A stretch of 64,000 nt of DNA, taken from contig NC_068576.1 of the NCBI RefSeq assembly GCF_025698545.1, positions 48,167,890-48,231,889 on the forward strand, written 5' to 3'. Made by a program: the position numbers and the translations under genes. The notes beneath the pieces are model-generated. The model was not told where the DNA came from and ran no database searches. It saw only the letters and a program-made list of their open reading frames with translations. Of this stretch, positions 21,804 through 32,700 are shown in pieces. The stretch comes from Gossypium raimondii. Lineage: Eukaryota; Streptophyta; Magnoliopsida; Malvales; Malvaceae. The stretch's first letter is position 1. Each line of letters opens with the position of its first letter.

Positions 21804-24491
21804 TCACATAGAACTCCAACCAGGTTCCTTCCTCGCCCCGCTTCCCTCCATCAGGCTTCTGATCTCTAGGGCTCCTTCCCACTGACCCATGTCAGCACAG
21901 ATATTAGATAAGGAAACATAAGCTCCTGCAGCACTTGGTTCTAACTCAATAACCTTTTTGGCTGCGAGCCTTCCAAGTTCAACATCTCCATGTACTTTAC
22001 ATGCAGCCAGTAGTGTTCCCCAAATGAAGGCATCAGGCTCAATAGGCATGTTGTTTATAAACTTTTCAGCTTCTTTCAATTTCCCAGACCGACCAAGAAT
22101 ATCAACCATGCAGGCATAGTGACGACAATTAGGTTGAATCCCATAGTCTTTGGCCATTGAGTTAAGATGGTAGTGACCTGCTTCAATCAGCCCACTATGA
22201 CTACAGGCAGATAAAACCTTAACGAAAGTTACAGGGTCAGGGTTGATTCCTTGTTTCTTCATGACCTCATAGATTCTTAGGGCCTCTAAACCTTTTCCAT
22301 GCTGAGCATAGCTTGAGATCATAGCTGTCCAACCTACCAAATCAGGTTTATCTATCTCGTTGAATGCAGTTTCACAATCTTTAATGCTCCCACGTTCAGA
22401 ATACATCATAACAAGTGAACTTCCAACAGAAACTTCTGAATCTAAGCCCACTTTTATAACAAGTGCATGCAGTTGAGTCCCAATGCCTGATTTCTTTGGA
22501 AGTGCACAAGCCCTAAGGATGGATGAAAGTGTGTAAGAGTTTATGGCCAAATTAGAGTTCATCATTGCACAAAAAAGCGACACTGCCTCTTGAACTAAAC
22601 CACTTTGAGCATACCCAGAAATCAAGGATGAATATGATACAAGATCTTTTTGGACAAGCATGTCAAATACCTTTCTTGCTAATTGTAGTGCTCTGCATTT
22701 TGAGTATACAGTTATAAGTGTGCTACAAATAAGTGCTTCACTGCCAAGACCTGCACGGATTGCATAGCCATGAATTTCTTTGCCTTTACGCAGACAACAA
22801 AGAGAACAGCATGCGGAAAGAGTTGCACTTAGAGTCATTTGATCAGGTTTGGTGTCTTCAGACTGCATGTCTTTGAACATTTGAACAGCACGTTCTGCAT
22901 AGCCATGTTCTGTAAACCCAGCAATCATTGAAGCCCATGAAATATTGTCGTGGACAGGCATACTCTGAAATACTTTTAATGAGTCTTCTAAAGTACCGCA
23001 TTTGGAGTACATTGTGAAAAGAGAAGTCTCAACGGAAAGATCAAAGATCAACCCAGTTTTAAGAGTGTAACAGTGCATCTGCCTCCCCAGTTTTAGACAT
23101 TCTATCACACTAAAGACACTAGACGTACAAAACCTATCTGGTCTCACACCCTCTTTTAACATTCTCGTTAACAATTCAATTACATATTGAGAACTCTGTT
23201 TCTGAGCAAAAGAAGAAATCAACACAGCTAATGTATCTGCGGAACTCCTTATGCTTTCCATCTCTTTGAACACTATTTCGGCCATACCAATGACTCCTAT
23301 TTTTGAGTACATATTTACCAAAGCAACTTTTATTACCGAATCCATACAAAATCCACTCTTTATAACCCATGAATGGATTTGTGTTGCCTCTTCAATCATG
23401 TTTAGTTTAGCACAAGCAGAAATCACAGCAGTAGCAGTGTAGTTGTTTACTTCCAAGTTCATATATCTCATTTCTTTAAAAAACTTGAGGGCATTGATAC
23501 AATCATCCTTCTGCACAAATCCAGAAATTATAGCAGTCCAAGAAACAACATTTCGCGTAGGCATCCATGAAAATGCCTTCACAGCTTCATCCATGTCTCC
23601 ACTCTTGACATAGAAATCGATCAAGGCAGTTCCCACAAAGACATCTACCCCACCACATTTAATTATCCACCCCTGAACTTCTTTTCCAATCTCAAGCTCT
23701 TTGAGTGCAGCACAAGCAGTCAAAACACTTGAGAAGGTAAAACTGTTAGGCATCAAAAACTGCTTTCCCATTTGAACAAAAAGATCTAAAGCAATCCAAT
23801 TTTCTTCGTTCCTAACAGCTGCAGATATAATACCATTCCAACAGACCACATTCTCACAACCTGAAACGTCATAAAACACCCTCAAAGCATCCCAAAAGGC
23901 ACAACATTTTGCAAACAAGTCAATCATTCCAGTACGAACATACCCATTCGAATAAAGCCCATTTTTCATCGTAACTGAATAAACCTGCTTGCCAAAACTA
24001 ATACTTTGCATAGCAACACAAGCCGAAAGCACATTTCTATAACTAATCTCATCAGGTTCAAAACCGGAAATCCACATTTTGCTAAACCATAACCAAGAAC
24101 TCTCAAACAACTTGTTGTAATTAAAGCCAGAAATCAGAGTATTCCATGAAGTTACGGTTGGTTCAGGCATTTTATCAAACAATTTGACAGCTTCTTCCAT
24201 TGAACCCCATTTGCAGTACCTATCAAGCAAATTATTTGCAACAAAGATATATGTTTGAAGTTTTGACGTTTTGAGTAAATGGGCATGTAAAATTTTGGTG
24301 CTTTTAATTGCATAGTTTCTTGATCTTCTGTAATCAATGACAAAGTTAGAAGCACTAGAAAAAGTTGGACTTGTTTTATCATTTTCTACGCTGTATATAG
24401 ATGGGGCTTCAATGGCTGCGAGAGTTGAGATACATTTACAAGAAGAGTAAGAGATATGAGTATGAAATTGTTTATTCAGAACAGAACGCAT
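21804..24491 (-). CDS. PLS/E-class PPR protein, At1g74600 (OTP87)-like RNA-editing factor
   Basis: 895 aa in one exon, equal to my recollection of the Arabidopsis orthologue's length. Alternating P, L and S repeats run from about residue 75 to 800 (units such as NVVSWTAIISGF, DLVSYSSLISGY). The E region follows, ending EPGWSSM; no DYW deaminase domain is present. OTP87 is a mitochondrial C-to-U editing factor (nad7 and atp1 sites in Arabidopsis), so the same role is inferred. The first ~40 residues are Ser/Thr-rich with few acidic residues, consistent with organelle targeting. The frame is open further upstream, but this Met gives the family length. The gene converges with the At1g74580-like gene and diverges from the pararetrovirus, 293 bp from the latter's first ATG. 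Confidence 0.93.
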   Translation of the reverse strand: MRSVLNKQFHTHISYSSCKCISTLAAIEAPSIYSVENDKTSPTFSSASNFVIDYRRSRNYAIKSTKILHAHLLKTSKLQTYIFVANNLLDRYCKWGSMEEAVKLFDKMPEPTVTSWNTLISGFNYNKLFESSWLWFSKMWISGFEPDEISYRNVLSACVAMQSISFGKQVYSVTMKNGLYSNGYVRTGMIDLFAKCCAFWDALRVFYDVSGCENVVCWNGIISAAVRNEENWIALDLFVQMGKQFLMPNSFTFSSVLTACAALKELEIGKEVQGWIIKCGGVDVFVGTALIDFYVKSGDMDEAVKAFSWMPTRNVVSWTAIISGFVQKDDCINALKFFKEMRYMNLEVNNYTATAVISACAKLNMIEEATQIHSWVIKSGFCMDSVIKVALVNMYSKIGVIGMAEIVFKEMESIRSSADTLAVLISSFAQKQSSQYVIELLTRMLKEGVRPDRFCTSSVFSVIECLKLGRQMHCYTLKTGLIFDLSVETSLFTMYSKCGTLEDSLKVFQSMPVHDNISWASMIAGFTEHGYAERAVQMFKDMQSEDTKPDQMTLSATLSACCSLCCLRKGKEIHGYAIRAGLGSEALICSTLITVYSKCRALQLARKVFDMLVQKDLVSYSSLISGYAQSGLVQEAVSLFCAMMNSNLAINSYTLSSILRACALPKKSGIGTQLHALVIKVGLDSEVSVGSSLVMMYSERGSIKDCETAFNEIDKPDLVGWTAMISSYAQHGKGLEALRIYEVMKKQGINPDPVTFVKVLSACSHSGLIEAGHYHLNSMAKDYGIQPNCRHYACMVDILGRSGKLKEAEKFINNMPIEPDAFIWGTLLAACKVHGDVELGRLAAKKVIELEPSAAGAYVSLSNICADMGQWEGALEIRSLMEGSGARKEPGWSSM

Positions 24492-24783
24492 TTCTGAGTA
24501 TGAACCTATGGAGGTTGTTTGATCTTGTGAGATTACATTACTTACCAGCAGCCAAATTATAATTTTACGTTATATATAATATAACGCAACAATTGTCTCA
24601 TTAAATGTCAAGATCGCCGAATTGGTCTCATGCGCCAGTTTGTTTGTTTCACAGTTGTTTGTTTCAAAATCCATATATTTGTTATTCTTTCTTCTTGTTA
24701 CCGTTGAGTTCAGGGAGAACGTTTAGGCGTTGACTGAAGACGATAAAGATAATAAACGGTCTTAGGTACCAGAAACAAACATT
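24492..24783 (-). promoter_or_regulatory. Shared upstream region between the OTP87-like gene and the pararetrovirus
   Basis: Only 292 bp. A TATA-like stretch (tatatataatataacg on the plus strand, 24571-24587) lies 80-95 bp before the OTP87-like start codon. Where host DNA ends and viral leader begins is not visible. The last 100 bp before 24784 may be viral leader. Confidence 0.45.
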
Positions 24784-25059
24784 ATGGAACAAATCGAGTG
24801 TCAGTTTAAAGATAAAACTTGTGATCATATTACGCATATAGACTCTAGAAACGAAAACAACGTTTCATCTCTGAGTAAGGGTATAAATAGTCTTGTTGAT
24901 ATGACTTCTTTTTATTTTGGTAAGTTATTTAGTAAGGTCAGTTCAGTTGAAGAAAAAATAAATAATTTAAGTAATATAAAAGATTTAGACTTAAACCATG
25001 AGTCTAAAGAAATATTAACTAGCATTAATAATAAATTAGATCAGGTCTTAAATAATAAT

Positions 25060-27591
25060 TATCGAAACCATTTTTTGAAAAAATAAAAATGTTTTAGGTT
25101 GTCGACTTTTTAAAAAATTAAAATTGGGAGTCGCCACCAATCTTTTATTAAGGTGTGATTGGGTCACCTAAAACGACTTTGGTCTACGAATTTTAGAAAA
25201 ACGGGTCCGGGAGTCGGTTACGTATGAGGAAGGATTAGCACCCTCATTATGCCCAAAAATTGGTACCTAGTTAATTAATTAAGGTCTTAAGGTCGAAAAT
25301 TTTAAAAATATAATCTTTTAAAAAAACTTAAAACGTTGCATATTAAAACCCTTTTCAATTCAGAGAAGCAAAAATGCCACACCCAATACGTTAGGGCACA
25401 ACATTCTAATTTCCTCCAAAATGAATTAGGTCAGAATACTTATGCAATAAAACTTTAAAAGAACATCCATACATCCAAGATTTAAGAAATCACACCTAAT
25501 ACGTTAGGGCACGACCCCTTTAGAATCCCAAACTCGGAATATTTCCTTTACTTTAAAAGAACATCCACTTATCCAAGATTTAAGAAATCACACCCAATAC
25601 GTTAGGGCACAATTCCTTTAGAATCTCAAACTCGGAATATTTCTTTCATGATTTTTTTTAAAAAATCTTCATTTCGAGAAATCAATACGTCACATCCAAT
25701 ACGTTAGGACACAACGTGTTGAATTCCCAATAATGAGTTTATTTTGATTTAAAGAATATCCATTTTGAAAGAGTATGATTGATTTTTTTTTTTAAAAAAA
25801 TCGAGTAAAACATGTAATGTTAAATTGAACGTATGCATAATTGTTACAAAACAAGTACCATAATAAATAAATCAATGGTGTAATAACATGAATAGTAAAG
25901 AAATAAAATTAATATAAAGGCAAAAATAACTAATAACATATAAAATATCACATAAATATGCAAAATAAATAAAAACAAGAATGTAATAAAAATAGCGAAT
26001 GAAGAAAACAAACAAAATAAATAAAGAATAAAAAGTTTATAATATATATTGAAATTATGAGGAATAAGAGGCATATATATGAATTTACATGTAGAATTCT
26101 AGATTATAAAGTTTATATAAAATATACAATGTATTTAAAATATATATATACATATAAAATATGTGTTAAAAAATAGGTATTTAGGCATTTTAGAAATAAA
26201 AAATAGATATATGCGTGTTTATTGACATAAAAGAATAATTGTTTTAAAAACTAAATATATACATATACGTAAAATATATATAAAAAAATTGTCATAAAAA
26301 CAAAATATATGTATATATAAAAACATTCGTTAAAAATATGTACATAAAACAGCAAATATACATATATATTTAAAAAAAATTAGAAATACTGATTTTAAGA
26401 AAAAATATGGAAAAAAAGGACTAAATTGGGTAGCAAGTAAAAAATCAGGGGTGAATCCGCAAATAAATGAAGTCTGGAGTACCAAATTGAACGCGCGAAT
26501 TACAGAGAGGGGCTGGAAGGGCAATTTTCCCTTCTCCTCTAAAACGGTGTCGTTCAGGAAGGGTTAAATTGAAATTAAAATAAATTAAAGAGCGAATTAA
26601 AAAATAAAAAAAAACCTAATTATAAAGACATTTAAAGGCGGAGGGGCTAAAAGTGCAATTTGCCCCTCCGCATAAAAACACGTGGATCCTGGGTCCGGAT
26701 CGGGTCGACGCGCGGATCCTCCCCTCAAAACGGCGCCGTTTTGATTGGCCTATTTAAGCCAAATTTCAATCAAAAATTTTATTTTTCATTCCTTACAAAA
26801 AAAACTTAAAAAAATCTCAAAAATCCTCCCTACTTCTCCGGGCACCGGTCCTCTAGTCCGACCACCGGCCGGTCACCAGCCACCACGCCGGCCGCCGATC
26901 TCCGGCGCTGGCACCGCCGTGTGCGGTGGCCGAAAAAGGGAAAATTCCCTATTCGGCCCTCCCAACCTATCCAGGTATAGATCGGGGCTCAAATCCTTTG
27001 GAAACCGACGAAAAAAAATCAAAAAAAACTAGAAGCCTTTCGACTTCTGACCGTCTGTCCTCGGAGACGGACCTCAGCCTTCCAACGGCGCGACAGACCC
27101 TAACGTCGGTGCGTTTCCCTCCTTTATTTTATTTTGTAAAAGTGTATAAACAAATAATAACTAATAAATAAATAACAGAATAAAAAACAACCTTAGATTT
27201 CGTTTTTTTCTCTTCTTGTGTTGTAAAGAATAGTGCTTTTTATTGATTTTTCCCCCAAAATCCGATCCTTTTTACAGTCTTAACAATAGCTTTATATAGC
27301 CATATGAAAAAGAATAAAAGAAGAAACCATATCTATTTTCTTTTGATTTGATTTGCAAATCTCTAATTTTATTTCCGTATACTGTTTGTTTCCATTTTCG
27401 TGCAGGTGAAGATCGGGGCTGATTTGGAGGCTTGCGGCGCTATGGGAAACCCTAGGGTTTCTGTCTGTTTCGAGCCTTGTTTGGTTTGGGCCACTGAATT
27501 TGGGCCACTGAATTTGGTTTTGGGCTTTGTGGCCCGTTTGTAATTTTGTTGTATTTGGGCCTTTTTACCCGGGCCAAAATCGGGTATTACA
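25060..27591 (+). mobile_element. Solo LTR 'K' (2532 bp) inside the pararetrovirus
   Basis: Target duplication ataat at 25055-25059 and 27592-27596. The start (tatcgaaaccattttttg) aligns with LTR J's tgttgacaccattttttgg; the terminal TG is mutated. The end is cgggtattaca. It shares the gggagtcgccaccaatc and gagtcggttacgt...aggaaggattagcaccctc blocks with J and D. There is no internal domain. It landed after the virus had integrated, so it is younger. Confidence 0.85.
25381..25720 (+). repeat. ~100-bp-period subrepeats in LTR K
   Basis: cccaatacgttagggcacaa and variants at about 25381, 25495, 25592 and 25694, matching the array in LTR J. Confidence 0.8.
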
Positions 27592-29340
27592 ATAATAATA
27601 TCGAGTCCGATGTAGATTTAGGTCCTTTATGCTATGGTAATGGTAAAGATCATATTTTAGTTTTATCTGAAGAAGAAAACACTTCTTCCGATGAGTCGAC
27701 TTCTATGTTAAAAAATTACAAAAAACATAAAAAACGTAAAAAAGATGAAAACAAAAGAATATGATTTACAATCCTATAAAACCCTTATAGAACATTGGAA
27801 AGAAAAATTTACTAATAGTAATGATCAACTAGAAAGAGTTGAATATTTCAAACTAATTGAAGAACTTTATGAAAAACATAAAGATCTATTTAGTATGTTT
27901 AATTATCATTATATGTTAAAATATGATGATAGTAGTAGTTCAAGTAATTCTGAAAAAACATAATTATATAAGAAACAATCTGATGAAGAAAAAACTTCAA
28001 CAGATCAGGATGAAGACATAAAAGTCTCAGCTTATAATTCTGATGAAGAAACCACTTCATCTGAAGAAGAAAATATAGATATCCCAGAACCTATGGATAC
28101 TGAACCAACAGATCCATATAGAAAAAGGAAATTAGAGCCAGATAGTAAAACAGATGATTATCTTAGACATTTAAATAAAGATGTTGAAATTAGTGATAAA
28201 ATTAGAATTTTTGGTAATAAAACCGAAAATATTGCTACTAATGAAGTAAAACCTGAAAACCCAAGAGAAACTTCTAATCAACCTGTTCAACAAAGAATAG
28301 ATGATTTAAATAAAAGAAATGTAGCCCAAGGAGGAATCTATTTAGATTTGACTAATACTCCTATTTCAAATTATGAAAAAATTATAGATGATTGGGCACA
28401 GTCTATGACTATTGTTGTAAACAACAATAATTGGTCAAAAGAAAAATTTTTAAATTATTTTGTTGGAACATTTCAAGGAGATGTTCTACAATTTCTCAGA
28501 AGATGGGAAGAATCTGAGAAAGGTAAAGAACAAAATGGGCAATTAATCAACCAGATAGGAACCCCTAAAGATCTTCTAAAAGGATTAACCTTAATTCTAA
28601 AAAGCAGAATTTTGTGGTTATTATGATAAAAAGATCAAGATAGTACATCTAGTTATATCTTTTCTAAGATTAAATTATGTGATATAAGATATTTAGAAGA
28701 ATTTTCTAAAAATTTCTTCATGAATATCAAAGTTAAAAATGAAAATATAGAATTTTGGAAAACCAATATTTTCATAAACTACCCCCTACAGGATGAGATA
28801 TGTATAAACAAATATGTATCTTATATAGAGAAGCACGATAAATCATCTGGTCTTCCAATAGAAAATCTAGATTCTATAGGAAATAGGATAAACTTTGCAC
28901 GTGAAAGAATAACTTTACATTGTCTGCAAAGTAAAGTCGCTAAACAAGTTAAGCATAAATTAAGTGATAAATATTGTAATAAAATATTAGAAAATGAATG
29001 GGAATTTGGATGTAAGAAAATATATCCAAATATTTATAAAAAACGTAAAAAATATAAATTAAGAAAATGAAAATCGGTAATAAAAATTCTCTGGTAAAAC
29101 CAAAAAGTGGTTAGGAAAATGACTTCCAAACCAAAGAAACAAATTTGTAAATGTTTTATTTGTGACGAAGACGGTCATATAGCTAGTAATTGTCCTAATA
29201 AAGGGAAAAAAGCTAGAAAAATGATTAAAAGTCTAGAAGAACAAGATTTAGAAATATGTTTTCAAAAGGAAACAAATCTTGAAGAAATATTATATGAGTT
29301 AATATAAAACAGATTCGATAGTAACGATGAATATATTTTT

Positions 29341-30393
29341 ATGTTTAATATAGGAAGCAGTTCTAATAAACAATTAGAAGAAATTCCAAATCCTGAAACA
29401 CAGGATATTAAGTTAGGAAATTTGATCGGAGAAGAAAAGGACTTTTCTGATGAAATGATAGAAAAAATTAATAAAAATCATATTTCTAAAGAAGAAATAT
29501 ATAAGATCTCTAAGTTCAAAATTTGGACACAGAGACATATAGAAAAACTTAGCGGTAACACAGTTGCTAAGGATACTAGAGGAGGATTAACAGAAATTCC
29601 TTTGTTTACAAAAGAAAAAATTAAGAGGATTAGAAAGAAATATCCTTAGGTTAGATATATACATTTAGGCATAATCATGATTACCATTAGAGCTTTATTC
29701 AGAAGAGGTCATGATATTCCTATTATAGCTGTCCTTTTAGATAAAAGATTTGATAATCCAATAAAAGCACTTATTGGAGGAATCCAGTCTAATTTACATT
29801 CTGGAGTAATAGGATTTAAAGTTAAACCAAATTACTTTATTTCTATTACAGACCCTCTAATAGAAGAGTGTCTTTGTCTTAGAATTCAGACAAAAAATTC
29901 TGATATTAATGATTTAGCAGAAGATCTAGCAATCAGCTGGACTGCTATTAATGAATATACAAATACTGCTGAAGTTGAAATCAAAGAGATTAATAATAAA
30001 ATTATTGAACTCTTTGAACCAAACAGGTTCACTACTGAAATTCAGACAAAATTATTAGATTTAAGAGATCTGTCAATTCCAAGAGATTGGATGATGGAAA
30101 AAATTAATAGTTCTAGTACTTCTAAACCAGTTAGTACTATAGAATATATGTCATCAGGAAATAAATTGTATTTTAAAAATAATTGTATAACCAATACAAA
30201 TGAAAATTTAGTTTTACCCTCTAGTTCTCAACCAGAAGATGAAGATGATAATATTAGTATAAACAAGACAATCGATAGGAATGAAAACTGTTCAAATCCT
30301 ATATTTTCTACTAATCCTAGTAATAATTCTAGAAAAACTAGAATGGAAGAAATTCAAACTTCAACAATTGATAAAAGTCAAAAGTTGGAATAA
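29341..30393 (+). pseudogene. Pararetroviral movement-protein ORF with one internal stop
   Basis: The frame runs 29341-29649, breaks at a TAG (29647-29649), and continues 29677-30393 after the same-frame codons between. The core MITIRALFRRGHDIPI, followed by a segment containing KALIGGIQSNLHSGVIGFKV, fits the 30K-superfamily movement proteins of caulimovirids, which carry virus between cells through plasmodesmata. The C-terminal ~80 residues are Ser/Asn/Asp-rich. The stop could come from a single G-to-A change in a Trp codon. It follows the capsid ORF by about 30 bases. Confidence 0.75.
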
Positions 30394-30399
30394 ACATTA

Positions 30400-30870
30400 A
30401 AATAACATTTCAATTTAGAAAATATAAAAATATTCTCTAAATGCCTTAATAGATCTTGGAGCTACAATCAGAGTTGCGAGAAAAAATGCGATTCTCAGAG
30501 AAAATGGGAATTAGTTAAAAACCTATAAAAATAATAGGCATAGATGGAAATAAAACTATTATAGAATATAAAGCTAAAACATACAAATCTACGTAAACAA
30601 TGTTAGATTTTAATTCCTAAAATATTATGTTTTCCCAATATGCAAGGAGACATCGATTAGGAAATAATTTTATATGTAAATATTTACCTTTTACTATTGA
30701 TAAATATTCTATTTGGTTATCAGTAAAAGAAGACTTTGTAGAAATTCCACTTGAAAAAGATAATAAAGTTGTGTGTAATAAAAAATTTACACTAAGAAAA
30801 ATTTAATATTTGTGACTTATTACTAATATTTGCTGATTTTTTGAGCAGGCCTTATAATGGATTGAGGTAA
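30400..30870 (+). pseudogene. Remnant of the pararetroviral polymerase ORF (protease start, RNase H tail)
   Basis: Near 30443-30500 a frame reads NALIDLGATIRVAR, which matches an aspartic protease active-site region (D-x-G-A), with Leu where Thr or Ser is normal. Broken frames continue to about 30804. At about 30804-30870 the frame reads IFADFLSRPYN and then stops, which resembles the end of the caulimovirid RNase H domain. Between them, no reverse transcriptase motif (YxDD) is found and there is no room for one, so some 1.5 kb or more has been deleted. Not functional. Confidence 0.65.
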
Positions 30871-32210
30871 AAAACCTCTACAAGAAATAGTAGGTGAATG
30901 GACTACAGTCCATAAAAAGCCCAACAAAGGGAAAGCAGAATCAAACTCCAAAAAAGGATTTGTATCTGCACAAATACCATTCTATCCTAACCAAGGATAT
31001 TATGTGTCTTATCCAATGGTAAACCAACCACTTGGACCAAATGTTTTAAATTATCCAACGGTAAATCAACCAGTTGGAAACAATTTTTCAAACATGGTGT
31101 ATCAATCACCAATGTCTCAAAATATGAATTCTGGATCACAAACAAGTTTTGCTTAAATCATCAAAAGTTCAAAAAATTTGTTGAAACAACAACAAATTGA
31201 AGAAGAAAAGGATTTTTCAAAAATAAAAGATTTCTATAATCCTGGTTTATCACCAGAATTCTATGATTTTATAAACGAAATATGGAAAACCCATATTTCA
31301 AATCAAAGGGCTAATTTCCGAAGAGCTCTTACAAAATTTTCATTATTTTTAGTTGAACAAACAACTAAAGAAAATGAAACGAGGATTTATTATTAAAATC
31401 TATTTTATATAGAGAATGGGATGAATTTCGGTTAGAATTTATAGACATTAAGGAGATAAACAATCTTCTTGATATTTTGAATATTTTATTTATAAAGGAA
31501 AAATACAACTATTATAAATAAGATATTTAGAATTTGTTTATATAACAAATCTAGGCGATTTTACCAATAGAAATATTCAACAAAATAAATAAAACTATAT
31601 GTAACTAGCAGATAATTCAATTTCAAAAATCATTTTCTAAATATTTTCTACAATCTTATGTTTTTACAAATTTTATAAGTAATGAATATCCACTATAAAA
31701 TTTAGATTGGATCATGAACCATTTGATATAACAAGTATTGAATGGGGTTTTGTTAGAGAAATAGTAGTGCAAAATTTTTCTTTTCATCTATTAAAAGATT
31801 TTCCAGCAGTAGTCAAATCTTTATTACAAACCATCATAAAAAATGATGACTTTTTCTACTATTTTTATATTCAAATAAGTACTCTTATTGGTATTTCTGA
31901 AAAAGAAATTTTTTTTCAGCCATATCAAATATGGGAAATCCACAGAATGCTTGGAAGCCCTCGATTATCTGCTCTAAATGAAGATAAATAATACTTGGCA
32001 AAAACAATTGACAAGTGTCAAGATAGTTCAAGCTATTATCAGATCCAAGCCGGTGTTGATTTAATGGCTAAAGCTAAATATCTTCTTCAAAAAAGAAATT
32101 ATCAATTCATAACTGATGGAAGAAGAATATTAGCATATCATTCATATCTTATTGAAGAAAATGATGATGGCATCAATCTGCTAAAAAAAGATAGCAGACA
32201 TGGACATTGA
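30857..32210 (+). pseudogene. Pararetroviral fourth ORF (transactivator/viroplasmin position), broken
   Basis: An ATG at 30857 overlaps the polymerase stop. The third codon is TGA, and a TAA follows at 31154; the same frame continues to 31396, where a frameshift occurs. Further pieces are 31707-31991 and 31995-32210, which are in one frame with a single stop between them. The first part is rich in Gln, Asn, Pro and Tyr; the later parts are mixed helical sequence. In cavemo- and solendoviruses this position encodes the inclusion-body/translation transactivator protein. I assign it by position and do not see a diagnostic motif. Confidence 0.5.
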
Positions 32211-32700
32211 AGATTTTTCATCTAATATTCTGCAACAAATCAGAAGAACATGGGAAAATTGTCATCAAGATATATCTACTATTCATCATTTTGATGGATA
32301 GATCATGACGGAAGCAACCATTAATGAAGAAGACAAAAAGTCTTAATCATCATTAAAACAATGATGATATAAGAGGTGACAAAAGCAGCTGTAACACAAG
32401 CAGTGACAACAGCAGTCATAAATGCAAGCATGACATATGGAATCAACCAGAGTCATGCAAAAAGAAATGAAACGTGGAAGCAACCACATCCATGAAAAAG
32501 CAGAGTCCTCATCAGAAACACTGTTCGGGATTCAAAATACAATTGTATAGAATTTTTAGAATGAGGAAAGCTCAATTGTATAGCATCTTGTAAATTACCT
32601 ACTACTTTTCTTTTGAAGTTTTCTCTCTTGTAAACTTTTCCTTTTGTAATTAGAAGAGTCTATAGTTGGAATCTCATTCTTCACATAAATATTATTTTAA
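32211..32700 (+). promoter_or_regulatory. Putative pararetroviral intergenic region
   Basis: Follows the last viral ORF. It contains a tgacg motif near 32305, a gatgatataagagg TATA-like sequence near 32370, and T-rich tgtaa-containing stretches (32580-32660) that could act in 3'-end formation. Caulimovirid promoters sit at this place in the genome. Activity and exact viral edge are not established. Confidence 0.4.

Larger units (their letters stand above)
24784..29307 (+). pseudogene. Pararetroviral capsid-protein ORF, interrupted and frameshifted
   Basis: The N-terminal part (24784-25059) is a Lys/Asn/Ser-rich, coiled-coil-like segment. Solo LTR K interrupts it, and the same frame resumes at 27597. 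An acidic/Ser stretch and a Lys-rich stretch follow to 27764. Frameshifts or stops lie near 27763, 27961, 28624 and 29068. The 28093-28626 and 28720-29070 pieces carry a capsid-core-like region, and 29107-29307 holds a zinc knuckle, CFICDEDGHIASNC (C-x2-C-x4-H-x4-C), followed by a basic patch and an acidic tail. This acidic, basic, knuckle layout is typical of caulimovirid capsid proteins, which package the genome. Not functional. Confidence 0.8.
24784..32650 (+). mobile_element. Endogenous pararetrovirus (Caulimoviridae), degraded
   Basis: A block of very AT-rich, A-biased coding sequence unlike the host genes. In order it carries a capsid-like ORF with a CCHC zinc knuckle, a movement-protein ORF, a protease remnant, the last residues of an RNase H, and a fourth ORF, followed by a long intergenic region. 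This order (CP, MP, polymerase, fourth ORF) is that of cavemoviruses and solendoviruses and differs from florendo- and petuviruses, where MP leads a single polyprotein. Reverse transcriptase is missing. Stops and frameshifts occur in every ORF and an LTR is inserted in the first. It cannot replicate. Ends are approximate. Confidence 0.85.

Noticed and set aside
24750..24775. ttaggtaccagaaac as a possible pararetroviral tRNA-Met primer site
   Set aside because: It matches tggtatcagagc at too few positions and is not preceded by the expected viral context.
26745..27171. Plus-strand frames with Pro/Arg-rich peptides
   Set aside because: Located inside solo LTR K with no match to retroelement proteins; GC-rich LTR leader sequence explains them.
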